Positions 1-5,778 of a stretch of 7,944 bases of DNA are shown here, one piece after another. The stretch comes from Deltaproteobacteria bacterium (lineage in GTDB: Bacteria > Desulfobacterota > B13-G15 > RBG-16-54-18), in assembly GCA_003646745.1 (NCBI GenBank), contig QMLM01000071.1, positions 1 to 7,944 on the forward strand, given 5' to 3'. Positions within the stretch are counted from its first letter, which is position 1. Each line of letters begins with the position of its first letter. Position numbers and translations under genes: made by a program. The notes beneath the pieces were generated by a model. It did not search any database and was not told the origin of the DNA. It was given only the letters and a program-made list of their open reading frames with translations.

Positions 1-135
1 GAGGTCCCTTGCTGCCAAGGGCTACCCGTGATCATCAAAAAGGGGATGGAGTTGGCGGGCAAAAGGGTCCCCATGGAACAGATAGTGATCAGTACGAGGG
101 GTGAGATCTTGGAAAGGGAAAGGTTGGTAGCTTAA
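1..135 (+). CDS. C-terminal end of a ferredoxin-type iron-sulfur protein (5' end outside window)
   Basis: Frame 1 is open from the first base to TAA at 133-135 and gives 44 residues beginning EVPCCQGLPVIIKKGMELAG and ending RGEILERERLVA. The pattern EVPCC-x-GL, a basic helix, then a strand ending RGEIL resembles the C-terminus of two-domain 4Fe-4S ferredoxin-like proteins of anaerobes. These carry N-terminal CxxCxxC clusters and are often encoded next to the hybrid cluster protein Hcp (FrdX-like). The clusters themselves would lie upstream of the window, so the identification rests on the tail alone. If it is correct, a hcp gene may lie further left. That would fit the CRP/FNR-type operators seen downstream, because hcp-linked genes are controlled by regulators of that family. 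Confidence 0.55.
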   Translation, partial: EVPCCQGLPVIIKKGMELAGKRVPMEQIVISTRGEILERERLVA

Positions 136-152
136 GCCTATATATATTTAGG

Positions 153-181
153 TTGATCTTCTAGATGATAGTTTTTATAGT
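153..181 (+). promoter_or_regulatory. sigma70-like promoter for the ferredoxin gene
   Basis: TTGATC (153-158) and TATAGT (176-181) are separated by exactly 17 bp and match the -35 and -10 consensus at 4/6 and 5/6 positions. A start near 188 would leave a leader of about 42 nt before the ferredoxin ATG at 230. Read by eye, with no experimental support. Confidence 0.42.
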
Positions 182-229
182 TCTTGGGAAGATTTTTTGT
201 TTAGAAGGCCGACGAAAAGGAGGTTAAAG

Positions 230-424
230 ATGGGTCGCAGGGTCTACATAGAGAAGGAGGAGTGCATTGGATGTGGTACTTGCGAGGAAATATGTCCAGA
301 GGTCTTCAGGCTCAATGAAGAAGAAGGGTATGCAGAAGTCATTGAACCAGAGGGGGGGCCTGAGGAGCTTATTGAAGAGGCGATAGATGCATGCCCGGCG
401 GAATGCATCCACTGGGAGGAGTGA
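230..424 (+). CDS. [4Fe-4S] ferredoxin, Desulfovibrio type
   Basis: This is a 64-residue acidic soluble electron carrier. ATG at 230 is chosen over the in-frame ATG at 197 because AAGGAGG (217-223) lies 6 nt upstream and because the protein then begins at the usual point, a few residues before the first strand. Cys12, Cys15 and Cys18 (CIGCGTC) with Cys55 (ACP) are the expected ligands of one low-potential [4Fe-4S] cluster. Cys22 (ICP) and Cys59 are extra cysteines at places where related one-cluster ferredoxins keep remnants of a second cluster site or a disulfide. The C-terminus ECIHWEE closely resembles Desulfovibrio ferredoxin I. It appears to be monocistronic with its own promoter. Its partner is unknown; it could serve the upstream iron-sulfur protein or the defence enzymes on the right. 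Confidence 0.93.
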   Translation: MGRRVYIEKEECIGCGTCEEICPEVFRLNEEEGYAEVIEPEGGPEELIEEAIDACPAECIHWEE

Positions 425-429
425 GTTGA

Positions 430-450
430 GATTTAAGACATTTTTAAATC
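430..450 (+). repeat. inverted repeat after the ferredoxin gene, possible weak terminator
   Basis: GATTTAA (430-436) and TTAAATC (444-450) are perfect reverse complements around a 7-nt loop, starting 6 nt after the ferredoxin stop. The stem is AT-rich and is followed by only a short T stretch (ATTTG), so intrinsic termination would be weak. Confidence 0.3.
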
Positions 451-599
451 ATTTGGGGCAGTTCTTACCTGTTTACTACTTTAGAGGGCGCGCATTAATT
501 GCCACGATTACAACCTTGGCATCAATAATACCGCCTTCCCTTTATACTTAAGTAAATTTCATATTTTTTATATATTATGTGGATTTTATTTATTCATCA

Positions 600-613
600 T
601 TGACTTAAATCAA
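600..613. promoter_or_regulatory. CRP/FNR-family operator upstream of the membrane heme gene
   Basis: TTGACTTAAATCAA is a 14-bp dyad TTGAC-N4-ATCAA with one mismatched pair. It matches the general FNR/HcpR/DNR half-site pattern and equals the operator at 1742-1755 at 13 of 14 bases. Its centre (606.5) is about 40 bp ahead of the start predicted from the -10 hexamer at 635-640, the class II activator position. The exact regulator cannot be told from sequence; an HcpR-like or FNR-like protein is the best guess. Confidence 0.62.
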
Positions 614-634
614 GAGTTTTAAATTCGTTTATTT

Positions 635-640
635 TTTAAT
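635..640 (+). promoter_or_regulatory. -10 element of the membrane heme gene promoter
   Basis: TTTAAT matches TATAAT at 5/6 and begins 21 bp after the operator ends. No good -35 hexamer is present; the operator lies in that region, as expected for an activator-dependent promoter. Confidence 0.4.
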
Positions 641-775
641 TTGCATGCGGAAGGTTTATCCAGGAGCCAAAAACCCTTCATTTCTCTCCCCCGGATGTCG
701 AAATAGTCTTGACCACTCTTCTCTTCTTATCTATGTTAACAAAAAAGGTGGTTTAGTTAGAAAAAAGTTTTATAG

Positions 776-1684
776 ATGATGAAAATGAGATTTATTATAT
801 TTATGCTTCTTCTCTTTTTTGCCTTTCCTGCTTATTTATTTGGTACCGAAGAGTATGCGCAGCAGACAGGCAAATCTTGTGAGGTATGCCATGTCGATCC
901 CACCGGTGGTTCAGAGCTGACGCCGGAGGGCGAGGCATTTGCGGATGATCTCCAGGCAAAGGGTCTATATAGACCTCTTACGACCGAAAAGCGAATCTTC
1001 AGGTTGATCATCGGTTATCTGCACATGATGACGGCGGTTATCTGGTTCGGTACCATCTTATATGTCCACATCTTTCTCAAGCCCGCCTACGCCTCTAAAG
1101 GACTTCCAAAAGGGGAATTGATACTCGGCTGGAGTTCAATGGTGATCATGGCTGTAACAGGTACACTCCTCACTCTTGCCAGGGTATCATCCTGGGATGC
1201 GCTCTTTCACACGAGGTTTGGCGTTCTCCTCTCGATTAAGATCTGTTTGTTCCTTTTAATGGTCGTATCTGCTGCTATTGTGACCCTTATAATTGGCCCA
1301 AGATTAAGGAAGAGGAGGCGGCTTGAGGCTCAACAAATCAAGCATGATCTGACAGTAGATGAACTTGCCCAATTTGACGGGAAGGATGGCAGTCCTGCCT
1401 ACATTGCTTATAAAGGCAATATTTACGATGTCTCCGATAGCAGACTCTGGAAGGACGGCACCCATCTAAGGAGGCATATTGCCGGCCTCGACCTGACCAA
1501 TGCTCTCGGCCAGGCGCCCCATGGTGAGGATAAAGTTATTTCTCTTCCCCTAGTAGGAAAACTTATTGAGGTGAAGGAGAGGGTTAAAAGACCCCTCCAT
1601 GAAAAGGTCTTCTATTTTATAGCACATATGAATCTTGTCATTGTATTTCTCATCATATTTATCATCTCGCTGTGGAGATGGTGA
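776..1684 (+). CDS. membrane heme protein: cytochrome c motif, CopD-like transmembrane b domain and cytochrome b5-like domain
   Basis: This is a 302-residue protein. Residues 4-23 form a signal peptide or first membrane helix. A heme c motif follows at Cys35-x-x-Cys38-His39. Hydrophobic helices lie at about 74-100 (with His83 and His98), 117-137 and 147-174 and resemble CopD/cytochrome b561-type bundles. Residues 191-262 look like a bacterial cytochrome b5-like heme domain (LTVDELAQFDGKDG, then His230, His234 and an APHG motif with His249). A last helix lies at 283-299. The family combination suggests electron transfer from the quinone pool across or along the membrane to a periplasmic partner, most simply the octaheme cytochrome encoded next. 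An in-frame TAG at 773-775 limits the start to ATG 776, 779 or 785. None has a strong ribosome binding site; AAAAAAGGTGG at 741-751 is too distant. Exact function is unknown. Confidence 0.8.
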   Translation: MMKMRFIIFMLLLFFAFPAYLFGTEEYAQQTGKSCEVCHVDPTGGSELTPEGEAFADDLQAKGLYRPLTTEKRIFRLIIGYLHMMTAVIWFGTILYVHIFLKPAYASKGLPKGELILGWSSMVIMAVTGTLLTLARVSSWDALFHTRFGVLLSIKICLFLLMVVSAAIVTLIIGPRLRKRRRLEAQQIKHDLTVDELAQFDGKDGSPAYIAYKGNIYDVSDSRLWKDGTHLRRHIAGLDLTNALGQAPHGEDKVISLPLVGKLIEVKERVKRPLHEKVFYFIAHMNLVIVFLIIFIISLWRW

Positions 1685-1708
1685 ATATGGTCTTGAACCC
1701 AATGGTCT

Positions 1709-1740
1709 GGGGGCTGGCTTCGCTTAGATCCCCCTATTTT
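1709..1740 (+). terminator. probable intrinsic terminator after the membrane heme gene
   Basis: GGGGG (1709-1713) can pair with CCCCC (1730-1734), and CT inside the left arm pairs with AG inside the right arm, leaving a small bulge. The stem is followed directly by TATTTT. It lies 25 nt after the stop codon and just before the next operator, which would separate the two heme genes into individual transcripts. Confidence 0.42.
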
Positions 1741-1741
1741 G

Positions 1742-1755
1742 TTGACTTAAGTCAA
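1742..1755. promoter_or_regulatory. perfect CRP/FNR-family operator upstream of the HAO-like gene
   Basis: TTGACTTAAGTCAA is a perfect 14-bp palindrome. Its centre at 1748.5 is 41.5 bp upstream of a start at about 1790, the position predicted from the TATATT hexamer at 1779-1784. That is the textbook class II activator geometry. The half-site TTGAC resembles sites of the FNR/HcpR/DNR branch, whose members sense oxygen or nitrogen oxides. The regulator itself is not in the window. Confidence 0.72.
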
Positions 1756-1778
1756 GGAATTTTGAAGGTATAAGTTTA

Positions 1779-1784
1779 TATATT
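1779..1784 (+). promoter_or_regulatory. -10 element of the HAO-like gene promoter
   Basis: TATATT matches TATAAT at 5/6, lies 23 bp after the operator and predicts a leader of about 27 nt ahead of the ATG at 1817. Confidence 0.5.
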
Positions 1785-1816
1785 ATCTCCGTGAATTAAA
1801 TAAAAAGGAGGGAGAA

Positions 1817-3055
1817 ATGGTCATGAGACAAATTGTGTTTGGATGTTTGATAGGTTTTATTGCCTGGATGCTCTTCGGCACAAATATTGTAATGGCCAAG
1901 CCATCTAATTGCGAGAAGTGCCATGCCCAGGTGACCCCTGGGATTGTTGAGGACTTTAATCATGGAAAGATGGCCAAAAAGTTGACCTGTAAGAGCTGTC
2001 ATGGCACAAAACATATCGGCGAAAAGGATATAGAGGAGGCCGAGCTACCCACGATAAGTACATGCAAGAAGTGCCACAGAAGGCAGGTCAAACAATATAT
2101 GAGCGGGAAACATGCAAAGGGTCTTATAGCGGTAACCGCTTTGCCAGGGTTTGCGCATAAGCAGCCAGAGGCCTATATAGCAGGTCAAAAGGGGTGTAAC
2201 GGTTGTCATAACCTGGGGATAACGGACAGTAGCGTGAGGGAAAGTGAACTGAGGAAATATTACAAATACGGGATGGACTGCCAGAATTGCCACACGAGAC
2301 ATGCCTTTTCCAAGCAAGAGGCAAGGCAGCCTGAGGCATGTAATAGCTGTCATACAGGATTTGATCATGCCCAGTGGGAATTTTGGTACCATTCCAAACA
2401 CGGCTCCGCTTACCTCCTTGACAGAGAGGCCCACAGAGGACCTACCTGTCAGGACTGTCATATGCCAAAGGGGAACCATCGGGTGATCACGGCCTGGGGA
2501 TTTCTCGGTCTTAGGCTTCCTGAGAAGGACAAGGAATGGTTGGGATATAGGGTTACGATTCTGAAGTCCTTAGGTATCCTAGACAATGAAGGAAAACCCA
2601 CAAAGAGGCTGGATATAGTCAAGGCAGGCAATCTCGCCAGATTGACAGAGGAGGAGTGGCAGAGGGAGCGAGCGGCGATGCTTCAAAGGTGCCAGGGGTG
2701 TCATTCATCAAACTTTGCCAAGGAGAACCTGAAGAACGCTGACCTTATGCTCAAAGCGGCGGACAAAATCTTCGCTGAGGCAATAGAGACAGTGGCGGCC
2801 CTTTACAGGGATGGCATCATTGAAACAAAGACAAATCAGGCCACCTTTCCATATCCTGATCTTTTAAACTTTTATGAGGTGGATACTAAGATAGAGGAAG
2901 TTCTCTATGAGATGTTCATGGATTACAGGATGAAGACCTTTCAGGCAGCCTTTCACATAAATCCTGACTATACGACATGGTATGGCTACGCTCGATTGAA
3001 GGAATCCTTGGTAGAGATAAAGGAACTGGCAGAAAAAATGAGGGCAGAAAAGTAG
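1817..3055 (+). CDS. octaheme cytochrome c of the hydroxylamine oxidoreductase (HAO) family
   Basis: This is a 412-residue secreted protein. Residues 1-27 form a signal peptide ending near VMA-KP. Eight CxxCH motifs start at Cys32, 58, 83, 127, 155, 175, 211 and 292, so eight hemes c are expected. The long gap between hemes 7 and 8, the helical C-terminal third and the block FQAAFHINPDYTTWYGYARL (375-394) mark the HAO family. Family knowledge: nitrifier HAO oxidises hydroxylamine, whereas relatives in anaerobes and Campylobacterota are linked to nitrite, NO or hydroxylamine reduction. The organism and operator context favour a reductive role, which is inference. With about 410 residues it is shorter than nitrifier HAO, mainly at the N-terminus. 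AGGAGG (1806-1811) supports ATG 1817; ATG 1823 is possible. The gene converges with the small membrane protein gene at 3071, leaving 15 bp. Confidence 0.88.
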   Translation: MVMRQIVFGCLIGFIAWMLFGTNIVMAKPSNCEKCHAQVTPGIVEDFNHGKMAKKLTCKSCHGTKHIGEKDIEEAELPTISTCKKCHRRQVKQYMSGKHAKGLIAVTALPGFAHKQPEAYIAGQKGCNGCHNLGITDSSVRESELRKYYKYGMDCQNCHTRHAFSKQEARQPEACNSCHTGFDHAQWEFWYHSKHGSAYLLDREAHRGPTCQDCHMPKGNHRVITAWGFLGLRLPEKDKEWLGYRVTILKSLGILDNEGKPTKRLDIVKAGNLARLTEEEWQRERAAMLQRCQGCHSSNFAKENLKNADLMLKAADKIFAEAIETVAALYRDGIIETKTNQATFPYPDLLNFYEVDTKIEEVLYEMFMDYRMKTFQAAFHINPDYTTWYGYARLKESLVEIKELAEKMRAEK

Positions 3056-3070
3056 AAAGACTATTATTGG

Positions 3071-3364
3071 TTATTTTACCAATACATATGAATAGTAAAG
3101 CATCCAACCTGTTACAATTTGTGTTAAAGCAAGGGATAAAACAATGACGTTATTTATGCCATGTAGTAGGGGGAGGGTATTTAGCCTACCCTTGAAGCGA
3201 TTCATATAGAAGCCGGAAAATAGTCCAAAGGTGATGAAGGGGAGCATGAGGAGGGCCATTTTGCCATGTACCCCAGTTATAAGAAACCTGCGCCAGCGGA
3301 TACGCGCTATAGCAAGTCCTCCTATCAGCATCCAAGCTCGCCAGATCTGTATTATCTCTTTCAT
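3071..3364 (-). CDS. small membrane protein, DUF4079/cytochrome b561-like
   Basis: These 97 residues are rich in membrane helices: a short hydrophobic stretch at 11-20, clear helices at about 36-54 and 69-94, with basic loops between (RIRWRRF, NRFKGR). His33 (VHGKM) and His68 (LLHGIN) lie at the mouths of the two helices and could bind heme b. The pattern HGK...GLFSG...LHGINN...LTQIVTGW recalls small quinone-linked b-type membrane proteins such as DUF4079; this is recognised by style only. The start ATG at 3364 has no ribosome binding site of its own but overlaps the stop of the preceding 20-codon ORF (ATGA), so it is probably translated by coupling. A frameshift joining the two into one 117-residue protein is an alternative. 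It ends 15 bp from the convergent HAO-like gene. Confidence 0.6.
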   Translation of the reverse strand: MKEIIQIWRAWMLIGGLAIARIRWRRFLITGVHGKMALLMLPFITFGLFSGFYMNRFKGRLNTLPLLHGINNVIVLSLALTQIVTGWMLYYSYVLVK

Positions 3365-3423
3365 TGGGAGGCTGGGACTGCCATCTCAAATACTTCATCG
3401 GGGTCAAAATGGAGGATGCTCAT
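3361..3423 (-). CDS. 20-residue ORF with strong ribosome binding site; leader peptide or gene remnant
   Basis: ATG at 3423 is preceded by AAGGAGG (3430-3436) at 6-nt spacing, the best initiation signal in this part of the window. It encodes 20 residues starting MSILHFDPDEVFEMA and stops at TGA 3361-3363, overlapping the next ATG. The beginning F-x-x-DEVFEMA resembles the N-terminus of ferritin-like/rubrerythrin proteins, in which an iron-ligand helix would follow; here it breaks off after five more residues. It could be a coupling leader for the membrane protein, the remnant of a deleted ferritin-like gene, or the true N-terminus of the membrane protein split by one base. The sequence does not decide between these. 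Confidence 0.45.
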   Translation of the reverse strand: MSILHFDPDEVFEMAVPASQ

Positions 3424-3509
3424 TAAGTGCCTCCTTCTGTATCTGTATTGGGAGACATAGTGAATGTCCCTGAGCTATCCTGCGATCGAGCATGAACAGG
3501 GTTTTACAT

Positions 3510-3884
3510 TTAGGTCTTCCACAGCTTATGCAGATTACAGTACTCACGGGCCTCGACCTTTTCGGCCTTGATGTCGAAGGTAGCCTCCGGGGCATCACCA
3601 GGTCTTAGGAACTGGAGGTAAGCCTTTCCATCAGCGATTACCTCGATCCATTCGATGTAGTGTTTATCTTCCATGGGGTGAGCGACACTTCCCACCTTCA
3701 CCTTGACGCCGCTTGGGGTCTTTTCCACCACCGGGACGTGCTTCTCTTTGGCGGCATCCACAGTATTTTCCTCCAACAGCTTCATAGGTTGCCCGCAGCA
3801 TACCAACTCCCCCTTACCCTCATGGAGGACCTCTGCGATGTTGCCACAGATCTCACACTTGTAAATCTGCAATCTCTTCGTCAT
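3510..3884 (-). CDS. dfx: desulfoferrodoxin (superoxide reductase, two-iron class)
   Basis: This 124-residue cytoplasmic enzyme reduces superoxide to hydrogen peroxide without making oxygen. The N-terminal desulforedoxin domain has the FeS4 ligands Cys10, Cys13, Cys29 and Cys30 (CEIC, CC). The superoxide reductase domain follows with the catalytic center II ligands His49, His69, His75, Cys116 and His119 (EKHVP, AHPM, KHYIEW, CNLH). Glu47 and Lys48 of the conserved EKH motif, which help in catalysis, are present. Length and order match the family, so the gene looks intact. AAGGAGG just upstream of ATG 3884 gives a clear start. Rubredoxin, encoded two genes upstream, is the usual electron donor. 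The peroxide formed can be removed by the rubrerythrin and peroxiredoxin of the same cluster. Confidence 0.96.
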   Translation of the reverse strand: MTKRLQIYKCEICGNIAEVLHEGKGELVCCGQPMKLLEENTVDAAKEKHVPVVEKTPSGVKVKVGSVAHPMEDKHYIEWIEVIADGKAYLQFLRPGDAPEATFDIKAEKVEAREYCNLHKLWKT

Positions 3885-3920
3885 GGTTTTACCTCCTTAA
3901 TAATTTTTGTTCCTTCATAG

Positions 3921-4513
3921 CTAAGATCCCTTAATCCTCCGAGCCACCCGTTGGCCCAGTTCCTCGCAACCGTTGAGGGCGTCCTCATCGGGGACAAATC
4001 GCACCTGTAACTCTTCAGTTACCTCCATCCCTGCGGCCTGGAGGTCTGCTTTGAGGGCCTTCACCGCCCCTCCTCCCCAGCCATAAGAGCCATGGGAACC
4101 TCTACAAAAGCGAGGGTCTTTCCACCCAGATCCAGGGCATCCCCTGTCTTTACCACCCTTAAAGGGATCTCCCTGCCATAGTGCAGCCTCAATTCCTCCT
4201 CGGCCCTGGGGCTGCAAAACACCTCCACCCCAGGCAAGGCCTCCTTGAACTGTGGCAAAGAACCTGAATGATCCATTTCCACATGATTTACGATTAGATA
4301 ATTTATTCGCTGGGGGGAGATTATCTCCTCTATCCCGCTCATCATCTCCCGAAAAAAGGGTGCCTTGACGGTGTCCACCAGGGCAACCTTCTGCCCCATT
4401 ATTAGATAGGCATTATATGTGGTCCCTTTGGGAGTACTATATCCATGGAAGTCCCTAATATTCCAATCTATGACCCCGACCCAGTAAATCCCTTCTTTGA
4501 GCTCTATCTTCAT
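3921..4513 (-). pseudogene. flavodiiron protein (rubredoxin:oxygen/NO oxidoreductase) with large internal deletion and frameshift
   Basis: From ATG 4513 (ribosome binding site AAGGAAGG), residues 1-141 read as the N-terminal metallo-beta-lactamase-like domain of a flavodiiron protein: EGIYWVGVIDWNIRDFHGYS, GTTYNAYLI, and the diiron ligands His77, Glu79, Asp81 and His82 (HVEMDHSG). After FVEVPM (codon 141, 4091-4093) the family should continue with HWPDSM. Instead the DNA jumps, in another frame, to HGSYGWGGGAVKALK and on to GQRVARRIKGS with TAG at 3921-3923, which is the last 55 or so residues of the flavodoxin domain. About 200 of roughly 400 residues are missing, including further diiron ligands and most of the FMN site. 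The N-terminal frame stops at TGA 4061-4063. As written it cannot encode a working oxygen or NO reductase. An assembly collapse is the alternative. Confidence 0.88.
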
Positions 4514-4532
4514 ATCCTTCCTTTAATCCACT

Positions 4533-4694
4533 TTACTCCTCGGGTTCAAAGTCGTCTTTGGCTGCTCCGCACACAGGGCATACCCAATCGTTGGATAACT
4601 CCTCAAAAGGGGTGCCGGGGGCAATCCCGCTATCAGGGTCCCCCTTATCAGGATCATAGATGTAGCCACATACCGTACACTTGTACTTCTTCAT
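4533..4694 (-). CDS. rubredoxin
   Basis: This 53-residue electron carrier has one Fe(Cys)4 site formed by Cys6, Cys9, Cys39 and Cys42 (CTVCGYIYDP, CPVCGAAKDDF). The aromatic core YIYD and DWVCP are intact and the length is typical. The start is ATG 4694, because AAGGAGG lies just upstream and the next in-frame ATG (4724) is inside the flavin reductase gene. It follows the flavin reductase stop by 13 nt and precedes the flavodiiron remnant by 19 nt, so the three were one transcription unit. Known role of such a trio: flavin reductase (NADH) to rubredoxin to flavodiiron protein, with desulfoferrodoxin and rubrerythrin as other acceptors. With the flavodiiron gene broken, the latter two are its likely remaining partners here. 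Confidence 0.97.
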   Translation of the reverse strand: MKKYKCTVCGYIYDPDKGDPDSGIAPGTPFEELSNDWVCPVCGAAKDDFEPEE

Positions 4695-4707
4695 CAGTCT
4701 TTCCTCC

Positions 4708-5223
4708 TTATTGTTGTTTTTCATCTACATAGGTAGGCGCCGTCTTGGGTGTAGTACCCCTTTTGACTTGGTGGTAATAGGCGTAGGTCATGGGTTCCCC
4801 CTCCTTGAAGACCTGAGCCTCCACCACCTCTGCTACGAAGATCGTATGGGTTCCTACATCCAGCTCCTTTGTCACCTTCCCCTCCAGATAGCCCAAGGTG
4901 TGCTCCAGAAGGACAGGACAACCATTGTTGACTAGCTGGTAGGACAGGCCATCGAATTTGTCCGTCTCCCGGCCAGATTTAAATCCGAACCTCCCAATAA
5001 GGTTTAAAGGAGCTTCCTGCGAGAGAATTGAGACGGCAAATTCGCCGCTTTCCATGATGAATTCATGGGTTAGGTTCTTTTTATTGATGCATAAAACGAT
5101 TTGGGGAGGTTCTGAGGTTATCTGCATCACAACATTGGCCGTCTGGGCGTTTATGCGATTTCCCTTTTTGGAGCTCACCACATAAAGGCCATAACTGATT
5201 TTGCGTAAGATCTTGGTGTCCAT
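4708..5223 (-). CDS. flavin reductase-like FMN-binding protein (Hrb N-terminal-like, probable NADH:rubredoxin reductase)
   Basis: This 171-residue protein belongs to the flavin reductase-like FMN-binding family. It shows the usual start LRKISYGLYVVSSKKG, the TANVVMQITSEPPQIVLCIN core strand region, FAVSILSQ, and a C-terminal YAYYHQVKRGTTPKTAPTY tail. That tail matches the point where, in Moorella-type high-molecular-weight rubredoxin (Hrb), the chain runs on into a rubredoxin domain. Here it ends after VDEKQQ and rubredoxin is a separate gene 13 nt later, so the pair is a split Hrb. Family knowledge: Hrb takes electrons from NADH and passes them through rubredoxin to a flavodiiron protein. 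GAGGAG upstream of ATG 5223 supports the start. There is no sign of damage. Confidence 0.88.
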   Translation of the reverse strand: MDTKILRKISYGLYVVSSKKGNRINAQTANVVMQITSEPPQIVLCINKKNLTHEFIMESGEFAVSILSQEAPLNLIGRFGFKSGRETDKFDGLSYQLVNNGCPVLLEHTLGYLEGKVTKELDVGTHTIFVAEVVEAQVFKEGEPMTYAYYHQVKRGTTPKTAPTYVDEKQQ

Positions 5224-5246
5224 GGCTTTATCTCCTCAAACTGATT

Positions 5247-5759
5247 TTAGCTTCCATCTAACCCAGCTTTCTCTTTTTGCCGAAGCCAACCTACTGGGTC
5301 GGTAAGGTACTCTATAGAGTCCATGATCTGCAGGTAGTGTCCCCGTTCTTCGTGAGAAAGGGTTAGATAAAAGCGCCTCTCCTGAGGGTTCGAGGTCTCT
5401 GTAGCAAGGCCTTCATAATATTTTACGCTTTTCTCCTCTCTGTCCATGGCAAAACGCAGGGCCTCCAGATCGCCAGGGGAGGCTTTAGCCTTCTCCATAA
5501 GGGACTCCTGGAAGACCTTTTGAAGCTTTGATGTATCGTTTACAGAGGTAATCCACTCCCCAAAGGCTTCATTCTTTTTAAGTCTTTCATATATCTCCCG
5601 TATCTTCTTGACGTGCAGATCTTCCTCTCGTGCAAGCTCCTCGAAGATCTCTTTGGCCAAGTGACTCTGAGACCTCTGCGCTGCTTCCAGATAGAACCGT
5701 TTCCCCTCCTGTTCCATCTCTATAGCCCTTTTGAGGGCTTCTTCCTTTTTCTTTTTCAT
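5247..5759 (-). CDS. ferritin-like diiron protein (rubrerythrin family, no rubredoxin domain)
   Basis: This 170-residue, all-helical protein has two copies of the diiron half-site: a Glu helix (Glu16, in EMEQEGKRFY) with E46-x-x-H49 (REEDLH), and a second Glu helix (Glu108, in DREEKSVKYY) with E138-x-x-H141 (HEERGH). This is the rubrerythrin/ferritin-like layout without any CxxC rubredoxin tail. Such proteins are thought to handle peroxide or iron in anaerobes; the substrate here is unknown. ATG 5759 is preceded by AAGGGG and the stop is 23 bp before the flavin reductase start, so they are probably co-transcribed. A promoter may lie just upstream (5779-5806). Confidence 0.88.
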   Translation of the reverse strand: MKKKKEEALKRAIEMEQEGKRFYLEAAQRSQSHLAKEIFEELAREEDLHVKKIREIYERLKKNEAFGEWITSVNDTSKLQKVFQESLMEKAKASPGDLEALRFAMDREEKSVKYYEGLATETSNPQERRFYLTLSHEERGHYLQIMDSIEYLTDPVGWLRQKEKAGLDGS

Positions 5760-5778
5760 ATCTTACCCCTTAAGGATA

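Larger units (their letters stand above)
425..775. other. AT-rich intergenic region of about 350 bp holding regulatory signals
   Basis: No gene is supported on either strand. Recognisable content is an AT-rich inverted repeat just after the ferredoxin (430-450), a weak TACTTAAGTA palindrome (545-554), a CRP/FNR-type operator (600-613) and a -10-like hexamer (635-640). The remaining leader from about 647 to 775 is roughly 130 nt, unusually long, and contains no clear ribosome binding site next to the start at 776. Nothing recognisable as a known riboswitch was seen in the leader. Confidence 0.6.

Noticed and set aside
476..540. Antisense coding fragment (EGGIIDAKVVIVAINARPLK)
   Set aside because: Only 20 codons, no start codon, preceded and followed by stops; no recognisable family.
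543..556. Third operator at TATACTTAAGTAAA
   Set aside because: Shares only the ACTTAAGT core; the outer TTG/CAA bases needed by FNR-type sites are absent.
3361..3423. TGA of the 20-codon ORF as another Sec codon
   Set aside because: Read-through gives only Lys-Arg and then a TAA stop, with no family match.
3404..3598. Minus-strand ORF across the end of desulfoferrodoxin (MMPRRLPSTSRPK...)
   Set aside because: Mostly a shadow of desulfoferrodoxin in another frame; no ribosome binding site or family match.
4061..4513. Flavodiiron gene broken by a simple single-base frameshift
   Set aside because: About 200 family residues are missing between the two halves, so one base cannot repair it.
4445..5185. 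Plus-strand ORFs opposite the flavin reductase and rubredoxin genes
   Set aside because: Antisense shadows of well-identified genes with no own start signals.
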